A stretch of 64,000 bases of DNA from positions 21,456,550 through 21,520,549 of the forward strand of contig JAPTHN010000012.1 in the NCBI GenBank assembly GCA_026936325.1. Direction: 5' to 3'. Within the stretch, counting starts at the first letter, position 1, and every line of letters begins with the position of its first letter. Both the position numbers and the translations under genes were made by a program. Of this stretch, positions 24,318-35,233 are shown one piece after another. This stretch comes from Platynereis dumerilii (taxonomy: Eukaryota; Annelida; Polychaeta; Phyllodocida; Nereididae). The notes under the pieces were generated by a model. It saw only the letters and a list, made by a program, of their open reading frames with translations. It was not told where the DNA came from and made no database searches.

Positions 24318-25265
24318 CAGTCTATTCTGGCAATCAAGTGTAAGCTACCTGCTGATTGACTTTGTTCTTCTTCTTCCATTTCTTGCCTTTTAATTACACT
24401 TCTCAGTGGGTGATAATTATTTCATTAATTACACATATGACTATTTGTCTCTGAATTTTCTTGACAAGTATAACACATTTTCAATCAATGCCGGCAATCA
24501 CTCATGACATTTAGGCCACTCAATGCTGCTAACCTGTCGAGGCCCTTTTGCTATCTTTCCCATGTTACTTTTCCTTCATATAGGGAGGCAATGGCCCAAA
24601 GGCACCTCCCTAAATATGCCATGGCCTGCTAGTCTTGCAAATTTTAATTTGCCTTCATCTAGTTTATTAATTGATTTTTACCAGTCAATAAATTTGGCCA
24701 GTTACTCAGCAGGTGCACATCAAAGCAAATTTCTCCCACTGATTACCTATAAACACGAAAGTTGAGGGCATTGTGCGATTATTGAACATGGAGTCCAAAT
24801 TGTCAGCTTCGTATTTGCTTTGGGTTGGTGGTCTGGGGTTTGTTTGGTCAGATCTATCACAATTCTGCCAATTTTGGCTGTTCGTACATCTCAGTGACAC
24901 GTTGATGGTTCATATAGGTATACACTCATTTTACTCCATGTTGAAAACATCCGCAACTCAGAATTTTGCATATATTTATATCACCAATATTATATTTTTG
25001 AGCTTTAATCCGAGGTATAAGTGATTAGACTGCACCAACTCTTTCGCAATATGTGACTCAACCCATAATTGAAAGTTAAACATAGGGATGTCTATAAATA
25101 ACTATTTAATGTAAGAAGTATCCAACATAGAGTAGCTGGAAAACACACTTTTCACAAGAGTTGATGATGCCCCCTAAAATGGACTGTTTGCACATTACGT
25201 ATCATCAGCACCTTGTTGGGCTATTTACACCTAAAATGGACTTTGTCAGGAAACAAGAACGCAGG

Positions 25266-25370
25266 GCTTGGAGGGGGGATGGCTGCAGGCAGAACATCTT
25301 GTGAATTTAGATTTTTTGGGTAATTTGGGGAAATATTTTTTTGGGCAGCCGCCCCAAAATTTGACCTCAA
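25266..25370 (+). repeat. Dispersed repeat, inverted partner at 29290-29580
   Basis: GGCTTGGAGGGG followed by GAATTTAGATTTTTTGGGTA and AATTTGGGGAAATATTTTTT. The reverse complement of the 29.3-kb segment reads the same way (GAATTTAGAATTTCTTGGCA). The similar peptides FLGNL in the two frames come from this DNA repeat, not from a gene. Confidence 0.55.
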
Positions 25371-25514
25371 GCGCTTATGTTGGGATTGGGTGGGGGGCTA
25401 CCTCCTACTGTCCTATGCCTTTGCATCCCAATGTGTCCCACTGCTCCCTGGTTCCACCAACAGTTGACAAAACGCAAAACGTGTTCAAGCTTACATTTTC
25501 ATTGCATTATGGGG

Positions 25515-26361
25515 GGAAATCTGTTCACAGAGCATATGCCTCTATTCACATTGGCCCGAATACCTATTGTGTGCTGTCCCAGGTCATTCAGTTGACTTGG
25601 ACACTTACATTCCACCATATAAAGTGCGTCCCATGTTCACTGTCCAAATGAGCCCCGATATGACTTTTACGCTAAAATGCTAATTTCTCAGGCACCAGTG
25701 AGTGTGTTTATCAGGATAGCAATTCATAATTATTAACTGTTTGTTACGATTTATAAAATTCATACTTCTGAATGTGGCTGTAATTTGTCAATAAAACGAT
25801 AGAAATATCAGGATGTGAAATTGCAAGATATGATGGCACTATCATATGAAGCTCACTTAGCACAAGGACAGCTCATTCTGTGTGGTGCTCCTGTCTACAG
25901 TGACTGCCTGAACAGGAAGTGCCTGTAGTTGCCATAAAAGTGGAGCTAGTGGTTTAGTCAGAGTTTAGTTTGGTAAATAATTAAAATACCTCAAATATCT
26001 TCCAAAATAGCTTTAAAATTTCAGTCTTGTTGTGTAACAACCTCCAATGACATATTTCAGGGATTTAAATCAACACGTGTATCACATTGGAAATAATTAT
26101 TTCCATACCCCTGATTGTAAGAAGTGACTGAAAATTAAAAGTCAACACAAAAGTTAATGACTTAAATGGCTCACCAAGTAAGAAATCATAACAACACTTA
26201 GATTACATAATCTTCAGCAACTATCAACAAATTATGTAACAGTCTAATATTAAACAGTCATCTCTGAATAGCTATGGTTTTATTGATCTCAGTTATGTAA
26301 TATCAACCAAATATATAGATCCAAATTGAACACAGATTTGAATTACACAGCTGTCAGTGCA

Positions 26362-26442
<81 letters not shown>

Positions 26443-26688
26443 ATCTTATCTACAGATCTGATCTTATCTATCTAATCTTATCTATCTGCCCATTTCCCAG
26501 TCCTTTAAAAAGGTAAATTGACCTTCTGCATGGAAAGTTGTTGAAGATAATGCAGTAGTTCTATGACAATGCTGCGCGAATTTCATGGCAGTGCCATTTA
26601 CATATTATCATATACCTTGCCAGGAACCAAGAAAACCCCAACCGTCCATAAGTGCCCCGCGTCCCAATGTGCCTCGGTTCCCCCAACA
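25515..26688 (+). mobile_element. Truncated copy of the GGGGGAACGGGGGCAC-type TA element
   Basis: From GTTCACAGAGCAT it follows the intact element at 44421-45392 up to GATATGATGGCACTA, then differs over about 700 bp, and rejoins at ATCATATACCTTGCCAGGA to reach the right terminal repeat (26659-26688, 27 of 30 positions as in the intact copy). The extra 700 bp is bounded by TATCATAT on both sides, so it is either a later insertion with an 8-bp target duplication or sequence lost from the other copy. It contains a TATC microsatellite. Confidence 0.7.
26361..26442. repeat. (ATCT)n microsatellite, about 20 perfect units
   Basis: Uninterrupted ATCT run followed by AATCTT variants to about 26490. 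Confidence 0.97.
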
Positions 26689-27189
26689 TTTAAATTGTGC
26701 TTACTGGTTGATACAATCAATTACTATACTTTAGAAGTCTTCTCCTAATTTTATCAAATGTCTGTATTGCTTGACGGGGTGTCCTTATTTATACATGGTA
26801 TATTGATCTCATAGTTCTGGCTAAATATCTACATACCTAATGATAAAAGGAATTTGCCTTACTTGTTGATTTTCTAGAATAATTAACTGATGTCCAGCGC
26901 GATCTGCCTCTTTTATGGTCCATAAATCATTGATGTTGCTAACAATGTATTGACATTCATTTACACATCACCCAGATATTGAACGATAACTGTTGCAATC
27001 TTCTATATATATCGACAAATAATAATAGTTATGGAATATGACGGCATTGGCCAAACAGCTAACGAAGAAGTCATGAAAGAAATTTTAAGGCGTAGATAAA
27101 GGTCTATTGATTAAGGTATATACAATATGTATATATACATAGATGTAGAATTAGGCAGGCCCCAGACTGATCTGCACTTTAAAGTCAAC

Positions 27190-27960
27190 TGAAAAGGTCA
27201 CAGTGGTCAAACTATCTTGGACCAATAAACAAAGATGAAATATTGATGTTAGGAAGGTTTATGGTTAGGAGAAGCCATGGTTTTGCAATATTTATTTTTC
27301 AAGCTTGAATGACAGGTATAGATCTTTTAAAAGTTATAGAGCAAAAGAAGGTAAGGGCCGTCTGCCTTTTATAGTTCAAGTATAGGTTGAAGTATCTTAG
27401 GCTGATAAACAAAGGTGAACTAGGCCTATAATGATGTTTGAAAGTTTAATGATATGATAAGATGTGGTTTGCAATATTTATTTTTTAGGTTGATTGATTT
27501 ATACATGAAAACCCCCTATTAGTAAAAAAAAAAACTAATAGGGGTTTTTCAGCTATTAATTGATATTGTAGAATAACTAAAACCCATCTTCACTGTAACC
27601 GGCAGCCGAGAAGGTCAACATGACCTTAATGGGATATAAATAAAGACATGAGAATTGTTTTGGAAGGCTTATGATAAAAAAAAAGAAAAAAAAAGCAATG
27701 ACTTGGCAATAATATTATTTCTTTTTTGAGCTTGAATTAAAGATAGTACCTAATCAAAACCTAATGATTTAGATCCGTGGGTGAAGCTTATAGTATCTTT
27801 TATAGGGCCCACGAAAATGTTAAAATATCTCAGGCCTATAAACAAAGATGAAATAATTATGTTCGGGAGGTTTATGAATGTAGAATAGGCCAAAGCGATA
27901 AGAAATGGTTTTCATATATTTATTTTGAAAACTTGATCATGTTGATTGACAAATACAGCC
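27190..27960. repeat. Diverged tandem repeat, four units of roughly 190 bp
   Basis: Four blocks (near 27210, 27390, 27620 and 27830) share the order ATAAACAAAGATGAAAT, a GGAAGGTTTATG step, TGGTTTTGCAATATTTATTTT and a GCTTGAAT/TTGATTGA end. Identity is low, so this is an old array. A separate hairpin at 27507-27550 sits between units 2 and 3. Confidence 0.6.
27507..27550. other. 17-bp-arm hairpin with a poly(A) loop
   Basis: GAAAACCCCCTATTAGT and ACTAATAGGGGTTTTTC pair with one mismatch around a run of ten A. No second copy seen. Confidence 0.8.
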
Positions 27961-28541
27961 GTGAAGGTTAATTTTGTACAAGACCAGGATACTTACACAT
28001 TGATTTTGCGGAGGAATTGATTTTTCCTGCGCTGTAAGGTAAAGCTTATCTTACACTTAAAATTCATAATTAAACAATGTGGCAGGCATGATATGGCTGG
28101 AACAATAGTTGACTTGACTTAGCCTATTGTATCAAAGTAGATTCTCTCATCCAAACCTTCCATTTACTTTAAAATGTTAACTTTGAGTCGGCTTTCATGA
28201 TTGAGTGAGATGGTTGCACGTTTAAGTAATGACAAAAGACAGATCATCATGACTTAAAACAACAAGCTATGGTTGCTCAAAGGTATTATGCAACCATCTG
28301 AATCTCACTCAATCATTTTAGCTGACTCAAAATTTCGAATTTCACAGTGTTCTTCGTATACAAGGTTCTGTGGTTGTAATAATTGTTTTTCCTGGGCGGG
28401 AGGGAGGAATAGTTCAATTCTTTCTCAGCCCCATCACCTGACAATTTGCCACAAACCTCATGATCTTTTCCAGCCTACTCTGTTCCCTACAATTTACTGG
28501 TAATTTGCTATCCCTATATATATAGAGCAGTATATACTTAC

Positions 28542-28744
28542 TCCTTGGCAGTTGGCAAATGGCTGGTTTTGTCTGAGCACAGTCAGCTATGGCCCATGCC
28601 CCAGTCTTGTCAATGGAGCCACAGTCGAGTGCATCTGAGTTGCTGCCTGCTGTCAGTTCTGACCAGACCAGGGGTCTTCCATTCGTCCACACCAGGAAGC
28701 CCTCCTCTTCCAAGTCTGTCAGGCCAATCCAGTATGACTTCCCT
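28542..28744 (-). CDS. C-type lectin-like gene, CTLD-1 second-half exon
   Basis: Internal exon of 203 nt on the minus strand, from acceptor TGCTTTCAG (28746-28745) to donor GTAAGTATA after 28542; it starts in phase 2 and ends in phase 1. The peptide GKSYWIGLTDLEEEGFLVW, NGRPLVWSEL, ALDCGS, AWAIADCAQTKPAICQ is the C-terminal half of a C-type lectin domain: WIGL, the cysteine pair and the final ICQ. Neither a QPD/EPN triplet nor WND is present (ALDC and WAIADC stand in their place), so this domain probably lacks the calcium and sugar site and may bind protein or be structural. It pairs with the first-half exon at 36965-37139 and feeds in phase 1 into the exon at 13755-13938. Confidence 0.92.
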
Positions 28745-29282
28745 CTGAAAGCAAAAACGTTCATGTTTAAATGTTTTCCCACATCAAGGGAAGTTGCTCC
28801 TTTTAAGAGGATGCATCATGGACCACTTTACTGGAGACACAGGACTCCTGGGAGCCTACCAGGCCTATAGCCCTGACTCTTGACTAGGTCTGCATGCATC
28901 TATTGTCGAGATATTTGAAACTCACTATCGTCATGCATGACCTGTGAAATTACATGTAGAGCAGGTACTTGTGCATTCTTTCATATTTCTGTGACGCACC
29001 TATACACAACTGACTTTCTAAACGCTCCTGCTTGCTTGTCATCTAATAATTAGATAAAGCTTGCTTTTCGCCTGATATAAATTGATTTGGATGCAAAATA
29101 AGAAGATTTGATGTGATTGTGGCAGTAAGGATAAACTGAACCAAGTGCATAAACGATATATGCAGGATGTAAAGCTGACATAATCCCTCATTCAGCCAAC
29201 CATCACACAATAATTACAAATTTGACGTCATGGGCTTCAAGTCAGTAAGTATAGACCAACCTATATCCGAATAACTTTCAAA

Positions 29283-29580
29283 CTAGAACAATCACAGAGG
29301 TAAAAACCAGAAGGGGGGGGTGCCAAAGAAAAGATTGCACAAATTGCCAAGAAATTCTAAATTCTCAAAATTTTCTGACCGAAACTCCCGTGAAATGTTG
29401 CTTTTCCATTTTTGCCGGGGAGGGGAGAGGTGGCTACAGTCCCGGCCTTCTACGCCCATGCCCTCAAACCAACTGAACATTTGCAATTACTGGGTGTCTG
29501 GGTCCCCAGCCCCCACCAAGCGAATCTACTTTGCTGAAGTCCAAGCCCCTCCAGTGTCCCTCCAACTTTGAAAAGCATTA
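29283..29580 (-). repeat. Dispersed repeat, reverse-orientation relative of 25266-25370
   Basis: The reverse complement starts CTGGAGGGGCTTGG and passes through GAATTTAGAATTTCTTGGCA to a C-run. Open frames on both strands come from the repeat. Confidence 0.5.
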
Positions 29581-30569
29581 CACTATAAACTTCACTGACA
29601 CACGTCCGCTTGGTAACTTGATCTTTATCTCACACAGCTGACTTGTAAGCAAGAAAAGCAACCCATACATTATTCAATTTGCTTAAACTTATTTTGAAAT
29701 GTCAGATGGTACACCACAAAGGTTATCAAATTGACTTTTATGGGCTAATGGGCCGCCTTCTTGACATTTCAGGTTTGTCAAAACTGACCTTTCTGGAGAC
29801 CAGTTGACAATTGATCAACACATTGTTCTCATAGGCGTAGGAGAGGTGATCTAGTTAGGAGGCAGTCCATAATTTGGTCAATTGGGCTTTCTTCCCGACT
29901 TTTAATCGTTGTCAGAATTAAGTGCCAATTCAGAAGGTTGCCAGATGTTTGAGGGTGCACCCCCCCCCCCAAATGTATTGACATCCTGTGCCTGTGTCTG
30001 AGCCTCTGAGGGAAATCTTTGGATAATTGGATTCTCAGGCTTCCCACCCTGTTTCGGCCTAATAGATACCAAGAAATTATGTGTGGAACTTATTATTACT
30101 GTGGCAATTTTTGAAGGGAATAAAAATCACTAAGTGTTGTAGGTAGTGTTTCCAACGAGTCTCGATCGTGACTCTCGAGAATGGTCATGGTCTTGTGAAT
30201 GAGACTCAAGAATATCGCGAGAAATCTAGGACACAGTCCTTCCAAAGGCACAATGATACACTGAATAAAATTTTCTGGTGGCTCAATAATTATCAAATTT
30301 GAAACAGACCTCTTGTATGAACTTAATAAGCTATTATGGAAAAAAATGTGAAAAAGGGTTGACTTTTCGCTACACACAACTGACCCGAATCATTTTAGTG
30401 AGCTCTGTTTAAACATCAGTTCAAGGACTGTGCTTTAATTATAGTTTGATCAAATATCACTTTTTACCATCTCATCAAGCAAGGAAAATGGTGAACTCTC
30501 CTGAATAATTAAAAAATATTGTGAAAAGAACAGCAAAGTTATTGAAATTAATCATCACAGGATCTTGAA

Positions 30570-31480
30570 TTTTGTGACTTGCATTTTTCCTTCAGCGAAC
30601 GAAGTTCGAAGAAGGTATTGTAATCACTTGGGTAAAAATGTTGTCCGTCTGCCGGGCGGATAGATAGTTTCCGGGCCAGCACTCGGCCTCTATTGAGTGT
30701 ACATGGATGAAATTTGGTACACATATAGCCTGTATGGTCTAGTTGTGCCTTTTGATGGTCTAATTGATAGATATTCAATACCTTTTGAAATAATTGAGAA
30801 AACGTAAAAATTATTTTTGTTCGTTTCCGGGCCAAATCTCAGTCACTATTGCATGTGCACTTATGAAATTTGGTACAGATGTGGCCTATATGGTCTAGTT
30901 GTGCCTTTTGATGGTCTCATTGATGGATATTCTATACTTTTTGCAAAAATTTGGAAAATAGAAAAATATGTATTTTTTTAGTTTTTTGGGCTGAGACTCG
31001 GTCACTATTGCCACAGGCATTATAATTTCTTACAAAAAGCTCACATTGCTAAACGTATCCTGTATACAATACATACAAGGTTGGCATATAAATTAAATAA
31101 GTGCAGTGACAAGCTCAAAATGATTGTAATGCCTGTGACTATTGCATGTAAATGGATAAGGTTTGGTACACACATGGCCTATAAGGTCTAGTTGTGACCT
31201 TTGAAAGGTCTGTTGGAAAATATTAAATGCTGTTTGAAAAATTGAAAAAAAAAGAGAAAAAATTTATTTTTTGTTTCCGGCCCAAGACTTGCTCACTATT
31301 GCATGTACATGGATAAAGTTTGGTACACATATGACTTATGTGGTTTAATTGTGCCTTTTCATGGTCTGACTGATACATATTCTATACTTTTTGTAATATT
31401 GAGAAAAAATATTAAAAATACTTATTTTCTTATAGGAGCCAAAACGTGCTCACTATTGCATATACAGCAAAGCCATTTCC
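30570..31480. repeat. Tandem array, about 150-170 bp units with GAAATTTGGTACA core
   Basis: A stem-like head (GAACGAAGTTCGAAG, then GTATTGTAATCACTTGG) is followed by units with TTTCCGGGCC, CACTATTGCATGTA, ATGAAATTTGGTACACA, TATGGTCTAGTTGTGCC, TTTTGATGGTCT and a T/A-rich end. Cores lie near 30708, 30867, 31155 and 31316. The third spacing is stretched by the MITE at 31012. Confidence 0.8.
31012..31137. mobile_element. 126-bp hAT-type MITE nested in the array
   Basis: The ends CACAGGCATTATAAT and ATTGTAATGCCTGTG are 15-bp inverted repeats with one mismatch, flanked by perfect 8-bp duplications ACTATTGC (31004-31011 and 31138-31145). The duplicated word is part of the array unit, so the other units show the empty site. 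Confidence 0.93.
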
Positions 31481-34088
31481 AACACGTATCACCTATAAAA
31501 TGTAGCAGTGCTTTTTGACTTGTATTTAACACTTTTTGAATGATCGGAAACAAATTGGTGCATGCATAAAACCGTACCATAATCTAAGTAAATTACTATA
31601 ATAAGGCCTTTCCCTGCTTTTACAAACCCTGGCAAGCACACAGGACATGTAGATGACAGGGCAGCAGGCAAATAACAGATAATAGAATGCCATTACTCGA
31701 CCACTGTTGCATACCTATAATATACGGAATTTGGTAAACACACCAATTTTATTATGTCATTGTAATCTTCTAAATGTGTTATTCGCTGAAGGTTTGCTGC
31801 TGCGCAGCCTATGTTTAACAATAGCCACGACAATTTAATTTGATACGAAAGTTTTGCACTTAAAAATCTGTACATTTTTATGAATATACCCGATGACAAT
31901 GACTAAGTGTGTGCAAAATGTCATTGTAATACGTTGAGAGAAAGTACCATTTTTTATCCATTTTGCAATGTTGCGTTTTTGATGGCCCTCAGTGTATAAC
32001 TAGAGAGATTTAATCATGCAATGGATCATGTTTTTTGACATATTTTGTAGTTCTTATGCAAATCTTTGTGTTTTGTTTCTATAAATCACAGCTAAATGTC
32101 CAGATATTATACAATTTTAAAACATTTGTTCAAGTTCAACTTCAGAATCTATCTGATATACGCTGAGCACCATGGAACACAACATTGTAAACTGGCTCAA
32201 AAATGATACTTTTTCTCAAAATATCAAGTTGAAATTTTGCACACACTAAGTAGTTGCCACCAAGTATATTTATTAAAAATTTACATATCTCTTAAGTGCG
32301 ATATGTCTGTGGTAAATTTTTGATTAGTCAGGAAAATTTACCTTTTTACTTGCTTGATGGGATGGAAAAAAGTGATGTTGGTCTTGTTGGACCCAAACGC
32401 AATTAAAGATGAAGAAATTAATAAAATTTTAGTGTCAATGCCGGCCTTCCCTCTACAGGAGCTTTTTGTTAAAATCTTCAAAAAAAGATGTTTTATTCAG
32501 ATTGGTCTTCTTATGGACTGATTGTCTGTGTTTGTATTTCTATCCTGGGTATTGCATAACAACCTCATTGTTCAGTATTTTGGGTTCATATGCTTCATTT
32601 CCAGACACTGATGCCAACATCTTGAATTTTCATTTAAAATCTGGTTTAAAGTATTGTGCATGTTAGCGAAAAAAATCATAAGATTATTCCCATCCAACAA
32701 GCCACAAAATCAATATTATCAATGGCAACAAAATTCTCGAGAATTCTCGTTCGAGCAAGAAAATGCTGAGTCATTGCTGATCTCGAGACTTCTCGAGAAT
32801 TCTCGGTCTCATTGGAAACACTAGTTGTAGCCCTGTTTGGTTGACATCACTTTATACATTGATGAGCCTGTATATATGTAAATCTTACTGTAACTGTTAA
32901 TGTCCCTCAATACACACACATGTGTATCTGAATATAGTATCATTGTACAGTGTGGCAATATATATGTAATTTGCCTGATGTCATGCTATAATTGGTGTTT
33001 TTTAAGTAACTTAAGATAATTCTTTTTCATCCATAATAGAACTTACCATTCTTGCACTGAGCAGATGTGTGTCTTATAATGATGTATATATGGTATATGA
33101 CTATATGTGTTTTGTAATGTGTGAGAAATTTATAAACAAGCAAGCCGGCATTGCTACTGGGGCTGAGTGATTCTTATTCTGAATTGTGTCACTAAATAAG
33201 TTTATTAGCCTTTACAATTTCATTTTTGAAATTTTGTGTCAACTTATTATTGATTGATTGATTTGTTCGGGATCACAGACAGGCATATACATACATAATA
33301 AAATATTTTCTGAAACCTAGTTGCATACTATCTCCGCAGAAAGTTAAATTAAAGGTATTCTTCATTAAATGAAAGGTTTCTTATAAATTCTCACAAAGTG
33401 CAGTAGAGGCTTACCTTATTTGACATACTTGCACTTATGATTGCGGTTCACCCATATAGGTGTGTAATGTGCATTTTGCATGGTGTGAAATGTAGTTTTA
33501 ATGTTGGGAATTGTCTTTTCATCATGTGTGTTTGTGTGAAGTTGAATACAGATATTTGGTGGTATTTTAGCGCTCTTTTCATATTTTCATGGTCATGTAG
33601 TTAGATAAATTGTGTGCTGTTGTGTAACAGTCAATCAGTGAGACTTTGTTTTCAATGGCTTAGTTGGTGAAGCATACATGTATCTAAAATTATGTGATTG
33701 AGTTAAAAGTTGTTAATTCTGCTTTCATTCCTAATTCTGATATTTGTGAATAACAGTCAAAGGGCAGATTTTATCTGAGATTGTATTTTTCGTATGGACT
33801 ACACATTGTTGTTAGGAATTTGCTAATGAATAAAAATGTAAATTTGATCCTTTGTTTATGATTTCTTTTTTGCTTCTTTTATTGTTAAATTCCCTAATAA
33901 AATACTTATATTTTTCTATGAATTTCTCTGTGTTCTTGAATTTATTAATAAAATTTCTTTTAAATCCTAAAATTGTCCACAACCAATCCAATCAGCTGAT
34001 CAGTGGCAGGTCAAGGGGACAGGTCCTTCCAGAGACTAAAGTAGCATTTTAAAGAAACAATTAACAGTGTCTGAATCTGCCGCCACCA

Positions 34089-34358
34089 ATGGCTGTGAAA
34101 TCTGATCATATTGATGGCAGAGAAATTCCTGAACTAGTGTTAGTGATTGCTGAACAAAATCAAATTGGCTTGACTTACGAAAAGAAAAAAAGAAGAAGAC
34201 AAATATATATTTACAAGAATCTATATGGAGAACGACAAGTAATTATACAGGTAGATCAAATTGTTCCTTTGAAGCAGCTAGATGAACTGATAATGTCAAA
34301 TAATTATGTTCAAATAGAAATAATGCCAATCCTATCAAAACAAAGGTATTTTATATAA
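34089..34358 (+). CDS. Uncertain 89-codon open frame
   Basis: MAVKSDHIDGREIPELVLV, then a KKKRRR patch and an I/Q-rich end KQRYFI, ending before an A-run at 34361. The start lies in GCCGCCACCAATGG, close to a strong animal start context. I recognise no domain, see no splice partner, and the frame could be chance. Polarity is opposite to the lectin gene in whose intron it lies. Its basic patch and the terminal A-run would also fit an old retrocopy. Confidence 0.2.
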   Translation: MAVKSDHIDGREIPELVLVIAEQNQIGLTYEKKKRRRQIYIYKNLYGERQVIIQVDQIVPLKQLDELIMSNNYVQIEIMPILSKQRYFI

Positions 34359-34394
34359 AATATTAAAAAAAAAAACAGAAGTATGCATGGGGTA

Positions 34395-34600
34395 GTCAAA
34401 CCAACCACCCAGCTGGCCAAGTACAATATCCAGCTGGAAGTCATTCTAAGTGTACACAGCTAGCTGTTGGAGTGAGAAACTCAAGCTACAACCAGCTGGT
34501 TAAATAGCCAGCTGGATTATTCCCAGCTGGCAAGGTCCTAATAATTTGCGAGCTGGGTAATTCATCCAGCCAGCCGGACTGGAGGTGAATAATAGATAAA
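34395..34600. repeat. CAGCTGG-rich dispersed repeat, copy 2
   Basis: Same word content and the same end (CCAGCCAGCCGG ... ATAATAGATA) as copy 1 at 13355-13575, with a diverged interior. Confidence 0.55.
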
Positions 34601-35233
34601 AGTGAATAATGGTCATGGTGTGCCCCTGGTATATTCTTGAGTGCAATGGGACAACCATTGCTATAAATACTAAGTTCATATAGAATACTGGCCGCATTCA
34701 CCAGACAAATCACAATCAGTGAATTGCATGTTTGGCAAAATTAACGATTTAGTGGTGAAGAGTCAGCGGCGCTAATGCTCCTCACTGACACATTGTCACT
34801 CTGTGATGTATGACCGTGGCCTTGTGGGCATCAGTCATTGCCTGTCTGCTAATTTGCATGCTTTCAAATGGTCTACTTGGAAATGAATATATGTATAAGA
34901 AAAGGTAAAAAAGAATGGAGTTGGTGCTCAACAAGCTGTTATGGTGAATGAATGAAATATATATGATGGAAATGGCTATTTAACAGGAAGTAGATGGAGT
35001 ATCGGCTTCTTGAGCTGAGTCCATTATCTATTTGTTTCATACAGAATCAGTGTTAATCATCAAATCAGAATTTATAAATTGGCCAGGTTTTACTTGGCCA
35101 TGCATGTTAAATGTTTGGTCTCATGCTATGCCACATCGGTCGCCAGATGGTGAGCAATAGATGTTCTGACGAGAAAAAGAATAAGTGATTTTAATATCAT
35201 TTTCTGGTAAAGAAGAATTGCTGAAATGCATCT

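Larger units (their letters stand above)
13939..28541 (-). other. 14.6-kb intron of the lectin gene
   Basis: Inferred intron between the donor after 28542 and the acceptor before 13938; both are GT-AG and both phase 1. It contains hAT-type, TA-target, SINE-like and hairpin elements and minisatellites listed separately. I found no extra lectin exon inside it. Segments such as 20220-22950 and 24330-25260 show no coding signal. Confidence 0.75.
30144..32823. mobile_element. 2.68-kb hAT-like element enclosing a tandem array
   Basis: Left TAGTGTTTCCAACGAG and right CTCATTGGAAACACTA are inverted repeats. Flanks GTTGTAGG (30136-30143) and GTTGTAGC (32824-32831) are an 8-bp target duplication with one change. 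TAGTG fits the YARNG ends of hAT elements. CTCGAGA/TCGCGAGA palindromic words cluster at both subterminal ends. The interior holds the array at 30640-31480 and a nested 126-bp MITE, and no transposase frame that I recognise. Confidence 0.8.

Noticed and set aside
26361-26442. Regular repeats considered as a CRISPR-like array
   Set aside because: Simple ATCT microsatellite in a eukaryotic genome; there are no spacers.
32830-33850. Possible plus-strand 3' UTR ending in AATAAA
   Set aside because: No upstream coding exon or donor supports it; the signal is a common hexamer in AT-rich DNA.
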